In this document: piece after piece, positions 33,099-43,519 of the stretch | Layout: the number at the start of each line of letters is the position of its first letter | How positions within the stretch are numbered: the first letter of the stretch is position 1 | Source of the DNA: Bombyx mori | Lineage: Eukaryota > Arthropoda > Insecta > Lepidoptera > Bombycidae | Assembly: GCF_030269925.1 (NCBI RefSeq) | Contig: NC_085128.1 | Location: 2,792,501-2,856,500, forward strand | DNA length: 64,000 bases | Direction of reading: 5' to 3' | The notes under the pieces: model-generated | Told to the model about the DNA's origin: nothing | Databases searched by the model: none | What the model saw: only the letters and a program-made list of their open reading frames with translations | Translations under genes and position numbers: made by a program

Positions 33099-34221
33099 CG
33101 ATATTTTTTTTATTTAATAAAAGTAAAAAATACACGAAAAATCACAAAAAAATAATTAATTAAAGTGAATGCACAAAATTGATTTAATTTGCTTTTCTAT
33201 TGAATTTATTATCTATATAATATATTTATATAGACTGTTATCACTCAGATATTGATACTAATAGTCGAATTTAATACGTATAATCTGTATTTATTTTATG
33301 TATGTATCGATGTGCTAACCGCCACGTTATTTCGCTTTGGCTGTTGTATTTAGTCCTAGATCTATATTGCGGCGCTGGATTCACACGATGCCTTAATAAC
33401 ATATCTAAGTCAATTTTGAAATTATTATGTTTTAATATAATTCGTACCACCTTAATAAATGTGAATGTTGTGCCTCTAAATCTTGCCTTCCTTTCTATCA
33501 ATTCGAAAAACGAAGTGACAGAAAAGGACATTCGATTTTAACAACATTGTAATGTAAGAAGGCATCTTGGCTGGTGTTGCCAGATCTAAATTTTATTGTT
33601 CATCATTTATAATCGAACTTAGTAAGAAGTGCTTGTCATATTGTAACATAGTGTGTAAGGAATATATTGACAAAGTATTAATATACTTGTTATATTTTAA
33701 GTATTTATTTATATACGGGAGTACGCACTTTTTATTCGAAGAGACGCCGATGGTGTTGCTGTGTCACATGTTATTTAAAAAATGAGATTTTAGATGTAAT
33801 GTTGCCATATACGCCATCGGAAGGTCGCCATCTAACACAGTAATTGTAAGTGACATTTAGTTTTACTAATAAAATTAAAAAATATAATATTTTTGTTCTC
33901 GAATAAGTAATAAACTTGTTACGATATAATTGAATGTTATCAATATTTTTACAATGTTAAATAATATTTATTAGGGTGTAGAATCTTACAATAAGTGAGT
34001 AACATCTGTGTTAAAGAATATCACTAGCTGGATTGAGTCAACAACTAAAATGTTTGGGGAACACTTTATAAAGGTTACTTAATAAGGTTTTAAATTATTC
34101 GAAATGTTGAACTATTAATTTATAATGATAACTGCTTACATGTGTGATCTGATCTAATTAAATACTTGTATCTACCCATAGATTGTAAACTGTGAAACTG
34201 AAATAAATTATCAAAAATAAA
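33099..34221 (+). other. Probable 3' UTR of Lmpt
   Basis: AT-rich sequence with no recognised repeat follows both Lmpt stop codons and ends at paired AATAAA signals (34202-34207 and 34216-34221). A long UTR reaching this point is an inference. Frames inside it (33302-33541 and 33567-33785) look like chance. Confidence 0.5.
34202..34221 (+). terminator. Polyadenylation signals, Lmpt side
   Basis: Two AATAAA hexamers at 34202-34207 and 34216-34221 are followed by a T-rich stretch. They are the first such pair before the convergent UPRT gene. Confidence 0.45.
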
Positions 34222-34558
34222 ACATTGTTTTTTATTTATCACCTTCATTTACAGCAACCTCCAATTTACATTGCAATATAAGTTAATATTTAAAAAGCTA
34301 TTCTTAACCAAAAAGAATACAGTAACTATTTCATTGTATCCTTCATAAATACAAAACAGGCATTTTGTGCTTTTGCATTGAACTTAGTATCTAGAAGATA
34401 GTTAGGAAATAGCACAGGTCTGGCTAAGACCAGACTCTTACTTGACCATAGAGAGAAACATACAATTATGTGCGTATTGTATTATTTTCAAAGTTGCATA
34501 AAACATTTTTTAATACATTAATAAATAGTCACTTACTCTACAATAGGAATATGTTTTT

Positions 34559-34564
34559 TTTATT
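34559..34564 (-). terminator. Possible UPRT polyadenylation signal
   Basis: AATAAA on the - strand 217 bases after the stop. A second - strand hexamer at 34231-34236 would make the UTR meet or overlap the Lmpt 3' end. Confidence 0.35.
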
Positions 34565-34780
34565 ATCTTTAATAGGTTAAAACTATAATATTCATTGGTA
34601 TCATTTAACATTGAATTTTCAAGGATACATCTTACTAAGAATACGACGAATAAGACGATAATTTCGAAATTTAATCGCAAGCATACATTTCTCATTAAAA
34701 ACACATTTTAGAACAAGTTCAGGTGCTTCTCGGCATTAGTATTATTTTTGGTCTGTCTAGACCTCGAATTCGTCTTCGTA

Positions 34781-34963
34781 TCAATCAGTTCCGAAGTACT
34801 TCTGTCCGAAATGATTTGGGGCCACAGGATGCAGCTCCGAAGTTAATATTTTCATTTTGGGTACGTGATCGACTACAGCTTGTACCGCTGCCGGTGTGCA
34901 GAATAAATTCGATAAAATGATTCTTTCTTCTTTGACTCCGTGTTGCTTTAATACATTTACAGC
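34781..34963 (-). CDS. UPRT: UPRT homologue exon 4 with stop
   Basis: The acceptor is ATTACAG. It reads AVNVLKQHGVKEER... to ...HFGQKYFGTD followed by TGA at 34783-34781. The 1.64-kb intron before it holds a SINE and a local duplication. Confidence 0.92.
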   Translation of the reverse strand, partial: AVNVLKQHGVKEERIILSNLFCTPAAVQAVVDHVPKMKILTSELHPVAPNHFGQKYFGTD

Positions 34964-37673
34964 CTGTAATTTAAAATTTGTTGAAATTTGAGGATTATAT
35001 TATATAAATTTGATACAAGTCATAGGCCTTGCATGTGGAAACTGGCCTGTTGCCACTTAGCCAATTGACACCACTGTCAATACAGCACATAAACATCACA
35101 ACCATGAGACATAAAATTAAAGTTTCAGTTATCTTGTATAGTGGCTCTTAGATGCCACAGAGCATGAAGTATAATCGCTCCACAGCAGACACAAGCAAAA
35201 CAACCATGTACGTCCATGTGCACAATACTACTACCAGAAAACTTTCTTTTTTTTATTGCTTTGAATGGTGGACGAGCTCACAGCCCACCTGGAGTTAAGT
35301 GGTTACTGGAGCCCATAGACATCTACAACGTAAATGCGCCACCCACCTTGAGGTATAAGTTCTAAGGTCTCAAGTATAGTTACAGCGGCTGGCCCACCCT
35401 TCAAACCGAAACGCATTACTGTTTCACAGCAGAAATAGGCAGGGTGGTGGTACCTACCGGCGTGGACTCACAAGACGTCCTAACACTAATTAAAAAGAAG
35501 AAAGAAGTTAAAGAAGTTTCAGTTATCTTGTATAGTAGCTCTTAGATGCTGCAGACCATAAAGTATAATCACTCCGCAGCATACACAAGCAAAACAACCA
35601 TGTATGTTCATGTGTACAATACTACCACCAGAAAAATAACTTTTATTACATTATTATAAAAAATACAATCACACCCATATATTATGTAATGTATAAATAT
35701 ACTGTAAATTCAACCATTAATAAGATTCCAACTGTACTGAATTGGATGTGCCTCTTGATTTGCAAACCAGGATTTTTTTACATCCTATTCCTACATTTGA
35801 AAGGAGAAAACAAAGAAGGAATCCTATAAAGAAATTTGATACTTTAGCAATAAGTGTGCTTCAAATGCCCCTCTGGGGTAAATTTGTATAGTAATCAAAA
35901 TGCCTTTTTCTTTTACAATTGTGCTGAAATTAATTTACTTATCTAGAACAAAACTTAGTGCTATTATACTACAAAAGCTACTATAAACTAGAAAATTATG
36001 CAAAAACAAGAACTTTCTAATTACGTAGTTGATGTGTTAACAACCTCACAGCCTGCTTGGTGTTAAGTGGTTATTGGAACTCAGAGATGTTGCATCATAC
36101 ACTCTCACACACATTCATCTTGAAACATGAGGTGTTAACCTCAGTTATATTGTACAGTTGTCTCACAGTTAAAATTGACATACATCACTGTTTCATAGCA
36201 AAAACTCCAGGTTTACCATACTTCTTTTTTCTTCTCAGTCAGACACTCTTGTCAGAATGGTTGTGGTTGCGTTGATGCTGTATGTGATATTCTCTGTCTT
36301 ACTCATCATTGCAACTCTCATGAGATTAATAATGTAGTAGGTTCCCATTACTTTCTACATCGCGGTACTATGGCCTCAGTGACTATAGTAATCCAAGAGT
36401 GAATCGGTTCAGAATATATGGCTCTTTCGTTTCACTTTGGTACTGATGGCTACCACTGCCCTCCACCAGGTTCCAGGTTTTACGCCCCTGTGGCTTGCCT
36501 CTTCTGCTGGTTAGTCCGTGAGTATGAGAGACATGAGTATTCCCACACCCAAAAGCTCAAGCTAAGTAAAGCTTACAATACTAAAGTCACTAAATAAATT
36601 TAATAACCTGTTTAACTGTATTTCCTGTAGACATTATTGGGTACATGAGCAACACCTGTCGTCTTGCAATGTCTTCTGGAAACTTCGCATATACAACATG
36701 AGCTTCATGTGTGTCAGTATCACTTTCTACTAAGATTTTACCAATCCGAATAGATCTACAACAGTCTCTAAGGCCCTGAAACATAATTAATGATGTTGCA
36801 AATTATTACAGCATAAAATGATAGAATTCGTAATATTCCAGAACTATGAAAAATTTAACTCAAATCCTCAAGCTAAAGTTCCGTTGCAGTATTCAATTAC
36901 TTAAGACATAATAACAGTAGGGTGATACAGCCACCCATCAAATATTTGAGACTTTGACGAAAATTTCCAAAGGATCCAAAACTAATAGGTAACTCTCGGC
37001 AAACTTAGGTTGTTCCACCATAATGGAGAAGATGAACTGCAATATTAATTCACCTGTTCCATTGCTTCTCCTGAACGCACAATAGACACACCACAGTTCC
37101 CAGCTCCATATTTAAGTCCTTTATATATTGCTCCAGTAGGAGTAACAACCTCACACTCAGTATAAGGTAATTTGTTCAAACTCTCTTCTATTACCAGACG
37201 AATGAGACGATCCGCATAGAACTTGAAATCACTACGACTTGTGTTCCTGAAATTAAACAAAATGGAGAAATTATTTTAAGCAATAGCAAGACTGTTTATA
37301 GATTTTTCAGGTTGATTGATACATTGTGTGCGTAATATCATGTATCTTATGTGTTTAATGGTAGAAAGGGTTCTTATTTTTGCTGCTCATTCAAAAAAAA
37401 AAAAAAAACTGCAACCTCAAAATACAGCAGATGGCATTTCTTTATTTAAATTCTGATATAATTTTTTTTTTTTATTCACGATTTTATAAACCATACCAAA
37501 CCATATGATGGCCAGTTGAATGACACGAAACTTAACCTCACTCACTTGTCCCGTAGTATGGTTTGTAATTCTTTTATGTTATCATTAGATGGCAAAAGAG
37601 TCAGACTGTCCCCGAACTGTTCTTTAACATCATCTGCGTCCCACTGCCTGATGTCTTGATCAATTATTTCCAT
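34781..37673 (-). CDS. UPRT: Uracil phosphoribosyltransferase homologue, complete (4 exons)
   Basis: On the - strand, 37673-37546, 37246-37054, 36775-36608 and 34963-34781 join to 672 bases, or 223 residues plus TGA, with GT..AG introns and consistent phases. The start MEIIDQDIRQWD is the first ATG after an in-frame break and follows AT-rich leader sequence. Family landmarks are the tetramer/active-site region YKGLKYGAGNCGVSIVRSGE, the PRPP-binding region LLMYPIMSTGNTV, and the C-terminus HPVAPNHFGQKYFGTD, which matches the animal UPRT ending as I recall it. Canonical enzymes make UMP from uracil and PRPP in pyrimidine salvage. Animal homologues diverge in the PRPP/uracil loops and their activity is debated, so activity here is not assumed. 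The protein is cytosolic or nuclear by family; no signal peptide is seen. It corresponds to the Drosophila gene often called krishah. It converges with Lmpt at about 34.2-34.6 kb. Confidence 0.92.
35121..35640 (+). repeat. 120-bp direct duplication flanking a SINE
   Basis: About 35121-35243 (AGTTTCAGTTATCTTGTATA... CTACCAGAAAAC) recurs at about 35514-35636 with roughly 90% identity, separated by the SINE at 35246. Confidence 0.75.
35246..35490 (-). mobile_element. SINE, Bm1-type, in UPRT intron 3
   Basis: TTTTATTGCTTTGAATGG ... CAAGACGTCCTAACAC, same strand as the UPRT gene. It is flanked by two copies of a 120-bp duplicated segment. Confidence 0.92.
36028..36215 (-). mobile_element. SINE, Bm1-type, heavily diverged
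   Basis: CTCACAGCCTGCTTGGTGTT, AAGTGGTTATTGGAACTC and later TTTCATAGCAAAAACTCC follow the SINE order with many changes. Confidence 0.6.
36225..36300. repeat. Dispersed repeat piece shared with 54270-54330
   Basis: CTTCTCAGTCAGACACTCTT ... GGTTGTGGTTGCGTTGATG matches CTTCTCAGTCGGGTACTCTT ... GGTCGTGGTTGTGCTGATC. Family not identified. Confidence 0.5.
36608..36775 (-). CDS. UPRT: UPRT homologue exon 3 (PRPP-loop exon)
   Basis: Exactly 56 codons between GTTTCAG and GTTATT. It reads GLRDCCRSIRIGK... to ...MSTGNTVKQ. The donor GTTATT is weak but the frame and the family alignment require it. Confidence 0.9.
37054..37246 (-). CDS. UPRT: UPRT homologue exon 2
   Basis: The acceptor is TTTCAG and the donor GTGAAT. 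It reads (K)NTSRSDFKFYADRL... to ...RSGEAMEQ and contains the conserved GLKYGAGNCGVSIVRSGE region. Confidence 0.92.
37546..37673 (-). CDS. UPRT: UPRT homologue exon 1
   Basis: ATG at 37673-37671. It reads MEIIDQDIRQWDADD... to ...LQTILRD plus two bases, ending at a GTGAGT donor (exon end 37546). Confidence 0.88.
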
Positions 37674-38020
37674 TTTAATCCAAAACAATTTGTTGTTTTA
37701 TTTTAAACCACGACTAAATCATAAAAATGAAATGTATGACTAGCTGTCAATGTCAATTACTATACTGTCAAGTGTCTCTCAGTACGACAGTAGCAAAGGC
37801 ATTGCGTTTTAAGCCCAACAGAGACAAAATTCAAATATAATAGATTTATAGACAGATATACACTGAATGTGGCATATGTTACGGGTATTTGCAGTAATGG
37901 TGAATAGTTAAAGTAGGAATTGCTTGTACCCAACACATTTTACTCAAGTGTCAAACGATTAAAAAAAACAGCAAAACAAGATTAGGCCGTACCTAATAGC
38001 AATTTTATGTAATAAATATG

Positions 38021-38425
38021 AAGTCGTCGTGGCTTAAAGGATAACACGTGTTCGAATCCCACTGGTAGGTACCAATTATTTCTAATGAAATACGTACTTA
38101 ACAAATATGTTCACGATTGACTTCCACGGTGAAGGAACAACATCGTGTAATAAAAATCAAATTCTCAAAATTATAATTTGCATAATTACTGGTGATAGAA
38201 CTTGTTTTACCGTAGTAGTAGGTACCGCCAGGCAGGATTGCCGATTTCAGCCGTAAAGCAGTAATGCGTTTCAGTTCGAACGGTAGAGCAGCCGTTGTAA
38301 CTATACTTCGAACTTATATCTCAAGGTGAGTGGCGGCGGCATTAACGTTGTAGATGTCTATGTGTCCGATGAACTACTTAACACCAGGTGGGCGGTAAGC
38401 TCGTCCATATATCAAAGCAATTTAT
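38021..38425 (+). mobile_element. SINE, Bm1-type, nearly full length with deleted tRNA-like head
   Basis: The head GAAGTCGTCGTGGCTTAAAG jumps directly to GTTCGAATCCC, losing the stretch between A and B boxes. Linker and body follow to CAAAGCAATTTATT. Confidence 0.85.
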
Positions 38426-41136
38426 TTTTTCTGGTAGATAAGGTCGAAGCGAAGAGCAGTAATTTATTTTCAATAAGCTCTCAACCTAAATTGAGTCCGG
38501 CGGGTCATTTTTTTTTTTCGTAACACTACGTGCGCTATATGGCACTTTATTAACGTATATCTTAATTGCTATTTACTCCCGGTACATACATAATGCAGAT
38601 GTTACTAAATGGACGTAGGTATTTTTAAATCCTTCCCTTTTTTTAAATGTCAACCAATCATTAAAAAGCAAAGAATTTGTGTAGTTAAATTAAATTAAAT
38701 GTTATCTCCAACACAGTTACAAATGGTGGTAGGTATTTAAATAACCAAAGTCCCACATGGACTATCATCAATCATGGTAGCTAGTGGAATTTCATAGAAT
38801 CAAATTTAATGCATATATTTCTTCATCTCGAAAGGTTTCATTCAAATTCAACCTTAAAATAATAATGAGTAGAGTATTAAGAAATAGTATAATAATACAG
38901 TATAGTTAGTGTTTATAAATAAAACAAGAAAAAATGACACATTAACGCTTTATTTGCCCAGAAAACAAAATCAATTGTTGCTAAAATAATTCACAAATTT
39001 TAACGTCATTTACTAGTAGAATGCACAGGTGTTCCCCTAAAATCATGCATTGAAATCACATATCTCATAAAAAATATATTTGATCATTCTCACTGTTCTA
39101 ATTAAACTCTTGAATTGTGAACCTCCAAACCTCTATTTTAATTAATGCAGCGTATCACAATGAACGTGCTGTAAATGCAGGTTGAAATTTTAAGTAGCAC
39201 TGTCTATGTGTAAGTACCGCTATGAAAAGTTTTATTTTAAAATATAATCTTTGAAATGCAGCATTGTAATAGTCGCTTACTAAAGTAAGCAACTGCACCT
39301 ATTATCATTATTGAAAGGACTTTTTCTATACGAATAATATGTAAGCAATCGTGTTTTTTGTTTCTTGGCATCTTTTCGTTGACAAAATACAGAGAGGCAT
39401 AGCTCAATTGTTAGCCAACAGAACAATCAAAGATTGTTATACAATCAATACAAAATATTGTTTGAAATAACCTTGAAATGAACATACAAAATAAATTACC
39501 CAACAAAATAAGTATTTATTTAATTGAAGCGAAATAAGATTTTTTATAGAACACGGCCGTTACACAATACTTCGTATTATTACAAAAATAAATAAATTAA
39601 CAATCTCATTCTAAGCATAGAATTATAAGTGCAGATTTACATTAACCCGGTGACTAACCAAAAACGCTAGTAAGGTGTGGTATGTCACTGCACACGTGTA
39701 AACAGTGCGTTATTTGTTATTAACGGAGCCAATGTAAATCATCTGTTATTTTACACATTCGATGCTATGACGTAGAAAATTAAATGTATTAGAAAATATG
39801 AATACACGATAGACCAAAACAATCAAATAAATATTATTAAAAAACGTCTATCATATTCTAGAATTCTCCACTACAATTCTGATGTTATTACGCGAATCTC
39901 CCAATGAATTCTAATGTAAAGCTTTTTGTAGCTAAAATAAGTTTATCCCGTTTTATCTAATGTAAAATCCCATTCCCCAAAAAACTATCTAAATGTCCTT
40001 TTTCTAGTGTTCAGTACCAATGAAATTAAAAGCTTTTTTGTTTCTATAATCATTCAAATTTCCGTAACTTGATCCTAAAATCAACATCAGCTTATTTTCA
40101 CTACATGTACCTGCATTTCTTGATCTACGACTCGGGCTTTCGTTAGTTGCTAAAACTATTAAATAAATCGATTATAGTGCTATCGCATATTCGGTTAGCT
40201 ACAAATTCGAATAACATAATCGATATTTTTCAATTAACGGTTATGTTTGATTGAATCGATGAAAAGACGTGATTTTAATATGAAATCTGAAATTTGTATT
40301 GACAATCGAATATCATCTAGTATTCGATTTAAAATCGATTGAAACGTTTTTAGTAACATTCGTCCAACATGAACTTTTATTATAAAAGGTTTTAGGGGCT
40401 ATAGGTTAACAGGGGCTTTCCTGATTTTTTTTTTCAAATTTGGCTCCGAGCTAAGTGAATTATTGGCGATGATCTTTAATTTATTGGTATCTATACTCAA
40501 TGTATTAACCGCCTTATAATCACAGACGGCCCTAGCATGTCTTAGCGGCGATGTTCCGAAGCGTTACGTTGGAAGCTACATGATTTAATTTTATTCGTTC
40601 TACATCACTATTCTAGAGCACACTGTACTTACTTTTCATTTCGCACCCCGAAATATTAATTTTATAAAGTAGACTTCTTAAATTATTACTCTTTAATTCA
40701 AAGCATTTTGAATAACTGTACATTTTATATTAAATCTGAGACGTGAGGTAATGTAAAGGCGTGTAAATCGATACGATCATTTAAACTTTATCGAGTTTTA
40801 TATTCTATTCGTTCATAGTATTAAGTTATTTCTAATAAGGAATATCTCTATGATAAATTCCTCTTAATTCTAATATTTTATGACAATAGGCAAGTTGACT
40901 GATTTTTTATTGTTTCACGAATACGTAGTCAACAAATATAAGAATGATGCAGCAATACAAAAATTGTAGGTTTACGTTTTAAGTCAGATAGCATCTATGA
41001 AAGTGTATAAGTGTGAGGAAATTAAACAAGTCGCTGCATCTCACTTCTAGGGTTATTCCTAAACCTCCCGAGCAGTCTTAATAAATTCCCACCATTTTTT
41101 ATTGGGACATTATTTAATTACATCTCATTTCGTAAA

Positions 41137-41226
41137 AGTTAACTCAAATTTGTATGGAGTTGGGACAACGTCCTTAGCGGCAAACGAAAGGAAGCTGTTC
41201 ATACTCTATACAAATTTGAGTTAACT
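41137..41226. repeat. Strong hairpin, 24-bp arms, 42-nt loop
   Basis: 41137-41160 pairs with 41203-41226 at 23 of 24 positions; the exception is a G:U wobble in + strand RNA. Confidence 0.75.
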
Positions 41227-42558
41227 TTGACGCTATAGAGAATGTTAAAAAATTCGCACTAAGCACACAGCTGACTGACTGCCGAGAGCCATCCGTACTT
41301 CTAGCCTTTCACCCGTCGACAAGGATATCGATTCCGATGTTTCGAATAATTCGCGGCCGATGAGTCTCATTAAACTAGTTTTCGTTACATAGACTACGGA
41401 CTCGTGAAAACCGAAGTAAGACCACTAAACACAAAACACCAGTCAACTAGCCTGTACAACAACGTAGTCTACTTTGAACTTTCCTCTTTTTAATTGCTAA
41501 TGTTCGTTTCGCTCACTACCCTAACAATGAACGAGCCATATTAGCGCCAACGTTGACTGACACACTAAGCCCGATGTACCTATTAAACAATTTCAATTCG
41601 CTAAGTTCTGTTTATCGAAAAATAAATAAATTGAAAAGCTTTTTTTTTTGTTTGTTTGTAAACGGCAAAGTTTCGTTACAACCCTGATATAGCCTGATTT
41701 CAAACACCTTCGCACTTATTTACTATATATATACTCTTGTTTCTGTACATGAAAATGTCCTAAAGACACGTTCTGTGGTAAATGCGAGAGCTCTTCGAAT
41801 TTGCGCTTAAAGGATTCAAAAATAAAACTGCAATTTCATTCGATCGCTTATTCAACTACGAACATACTATATGCGCTTGTTTGACAAGCAATAACAACGC
41901 CTATTCATTAATTACAAATAGAAGTACAAAACAAACGGTTTACAATAATTTGAGAAACTACAACAAAATTTTTTTAATCGATCCACAGTGAAGTCAAGAT
42001 TTTCTTCCAATCAAAATACTAATCCATAAACTTAATTACAATTAATTGTACTTAGTTGATTTTTTGTTTAAGTAATTAATTGTAAACTATCAAAACGGTT
42101 CAAATTGCACTTCGGTTCGATAAAACGTAATGAATAAGTTTAAACAGCGCTGTTTAAAATTAAACTTTACAAATAAATTATTTAAAAAAAAACCACTATT
42201 TTCTTTACTACGGTTAAGTAGCAAATACAATAACAACAAAGTAATCGGTAGATTATATACAGGTTCATTCTTCCGGCATTGAGTTTTGTGTGTGTGACTA
42301 TATTACTGTTAATTGCCAAAACAAATCTAAAATATTTTTTTAAATGAATTGTGAATTCGTATAGTATAATAGATAAACAAAAAATTGTCAGTTCCGCTCA
42401 AAATCTTATTAATTCGGAAAGCAATATCAAAAATTACGAACGAATACCCTACGATTGGCGAAATGTAGGGTTGTCCAAAACCGACACTTAAACTAACACG
42501 TTCGCCGTAAATTCATTAATTCGTGACACACATGCTATCGTGGTTGGCACAGAGACCA

Positions 42559-42591
42559 TATAAAAGCTTGTGGGCCGAGGGCTACAGCTCA
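42559..42591 (+). promoter_or_regulatory. TATA-type core promoter pattern
   Basis: TATAAAAG at 42559-42566 is followed 32 bp on by a CTCAAAG initiator-like site (A at 42591), then a GC-rich leader with an ATG in decent context (42632, about 14 codons). No gene is recognised downstream on the + strand, which is antisense to the elongase. It could drive a short or noncoding transcript, or be a remnant of a mobile element. Confidence 0.3.
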
Positions 42592-42752
42592 AAGCGACAA
42601 GCTGCGGATCCGCCGAACTGAACGTAGCAGCATGGAATGTATCTTGCAGACGGCGCCCCCAGGAGCCTTGACTTGACTGAGGTCGATTTATTCAACTGAC
42701 TTATTAAATGCCTTCATCGAAGCCATTTACTTGTACTTAACTTTATCTTAGT

Positions 42753-42973
42753 TGTCAAACCAAAATCTGCTATGTGCACTTTTTGACCTTTTCGTATAGT
42801 TCACAGCCCTATCTACCGTATAAAGAAACTGTTGTGTCTATAACCTTAATATTTATCTATAGCTTTCATTTGATATAGTTCTTAAAAATTCACCTTCATA
42901 TAAATTTTTATACGAAAATGTTTTTACTCGTTAATTCAAAAGTTTTTTGCACATAGCAGATTTTGGTTTGACA
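42753..42973. repeat. Perfect 26-bp inverted repeat, MITE-like
   Basis: 42753-42778 and 42948-42973 are exact reverse complements (TGTCAAACCAAAATCTGCTA...). Inner TTTTCGTATA / TATACGAAAA are also inverted. No frame; no clear target duplication. Confidence 0.75.
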
Positions 42974-43152
42974 GCGACGTTACGATGTATTTCTGTTATT
43001 CAAAATGACGCTTCAAACTTTATCTTACATTAAATTGTTCGTTTTCAATGTTTTTGGTACTTTTATCGGTTTATCCCGACCCCAATCGAAGCCAAATACC
43101 TTAACAACAGCCATAACCTGTACAATAAACTAGCAATCACAACTATAGGCGA

Positions 43153-43519
43153 CTAGTGGGTGGACACGAGTCCGTTCCTCTGTCTCGGGTAGCCGTTGTA
43201 ATTCTTGATTGACTCGTGTTTTGTCGGACTCGGGGGCTCCACCTTGGCCTTCTTACCTTTCTTCGGCGACAGATACGCTTTGTAGAAGAACTGAGCGAAA
43301 AGCACGAAATACGAGAAGTACATCGCCATCGACAGCTTGATGTTTATCTGGCTGATGTGGCACGTGTGCGAGGGAGTGGTCGTCATGTAGTTGTGCGCCC
43401 AGATGTTGATCGCGCAGCCGACGATCATCTGGGTCAGTTGGAGGACGGTGATGGTCATGGCGAGGGCTTTCGGCGGGTACCTACCCATACTGACGAGCGC
43501 GTAGTACGAGTACATCACG
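43153..43519 (-). CDS. ELOVL6: Elongase last coding exon
   Basis: The acceptor is GTTTGCAG. It starts (S)[16 protein letters not shown] and contains [15 protein letters not shown] and [18 protein letters not shown] membrane helices. A basic segment [10 protein letters not shown] follows and the exon stops at TAG 43155-43153. A SINE ends 26 bp upstream of the acceptor. Confidence 0.92.

Larger units (their letters stand above)
38949..43152 (-). other. Possible long 3' UTR of the elongase gene
   Basis: This 4.2-kb AT-rich block has no SINE, family-B or Helitron copy, unlike every neighbouring stretch of that length. It ends at a - strand AATAAA (38954-38949) followed by a G/T-rich region. A nearer hexamer lies at 42692-42687. 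The inference is a long, perhaps alternatively polyadenylated UTR. It contains a 24-bp hairpin (41137-41226) and a 26-bp inverted repeat (42753-42973). Confidence 0.35.

Noticed and set aside
34723..34920. 65-codon + strand frame
   Set aside because: Antisense shadow of UPRT exon 4.
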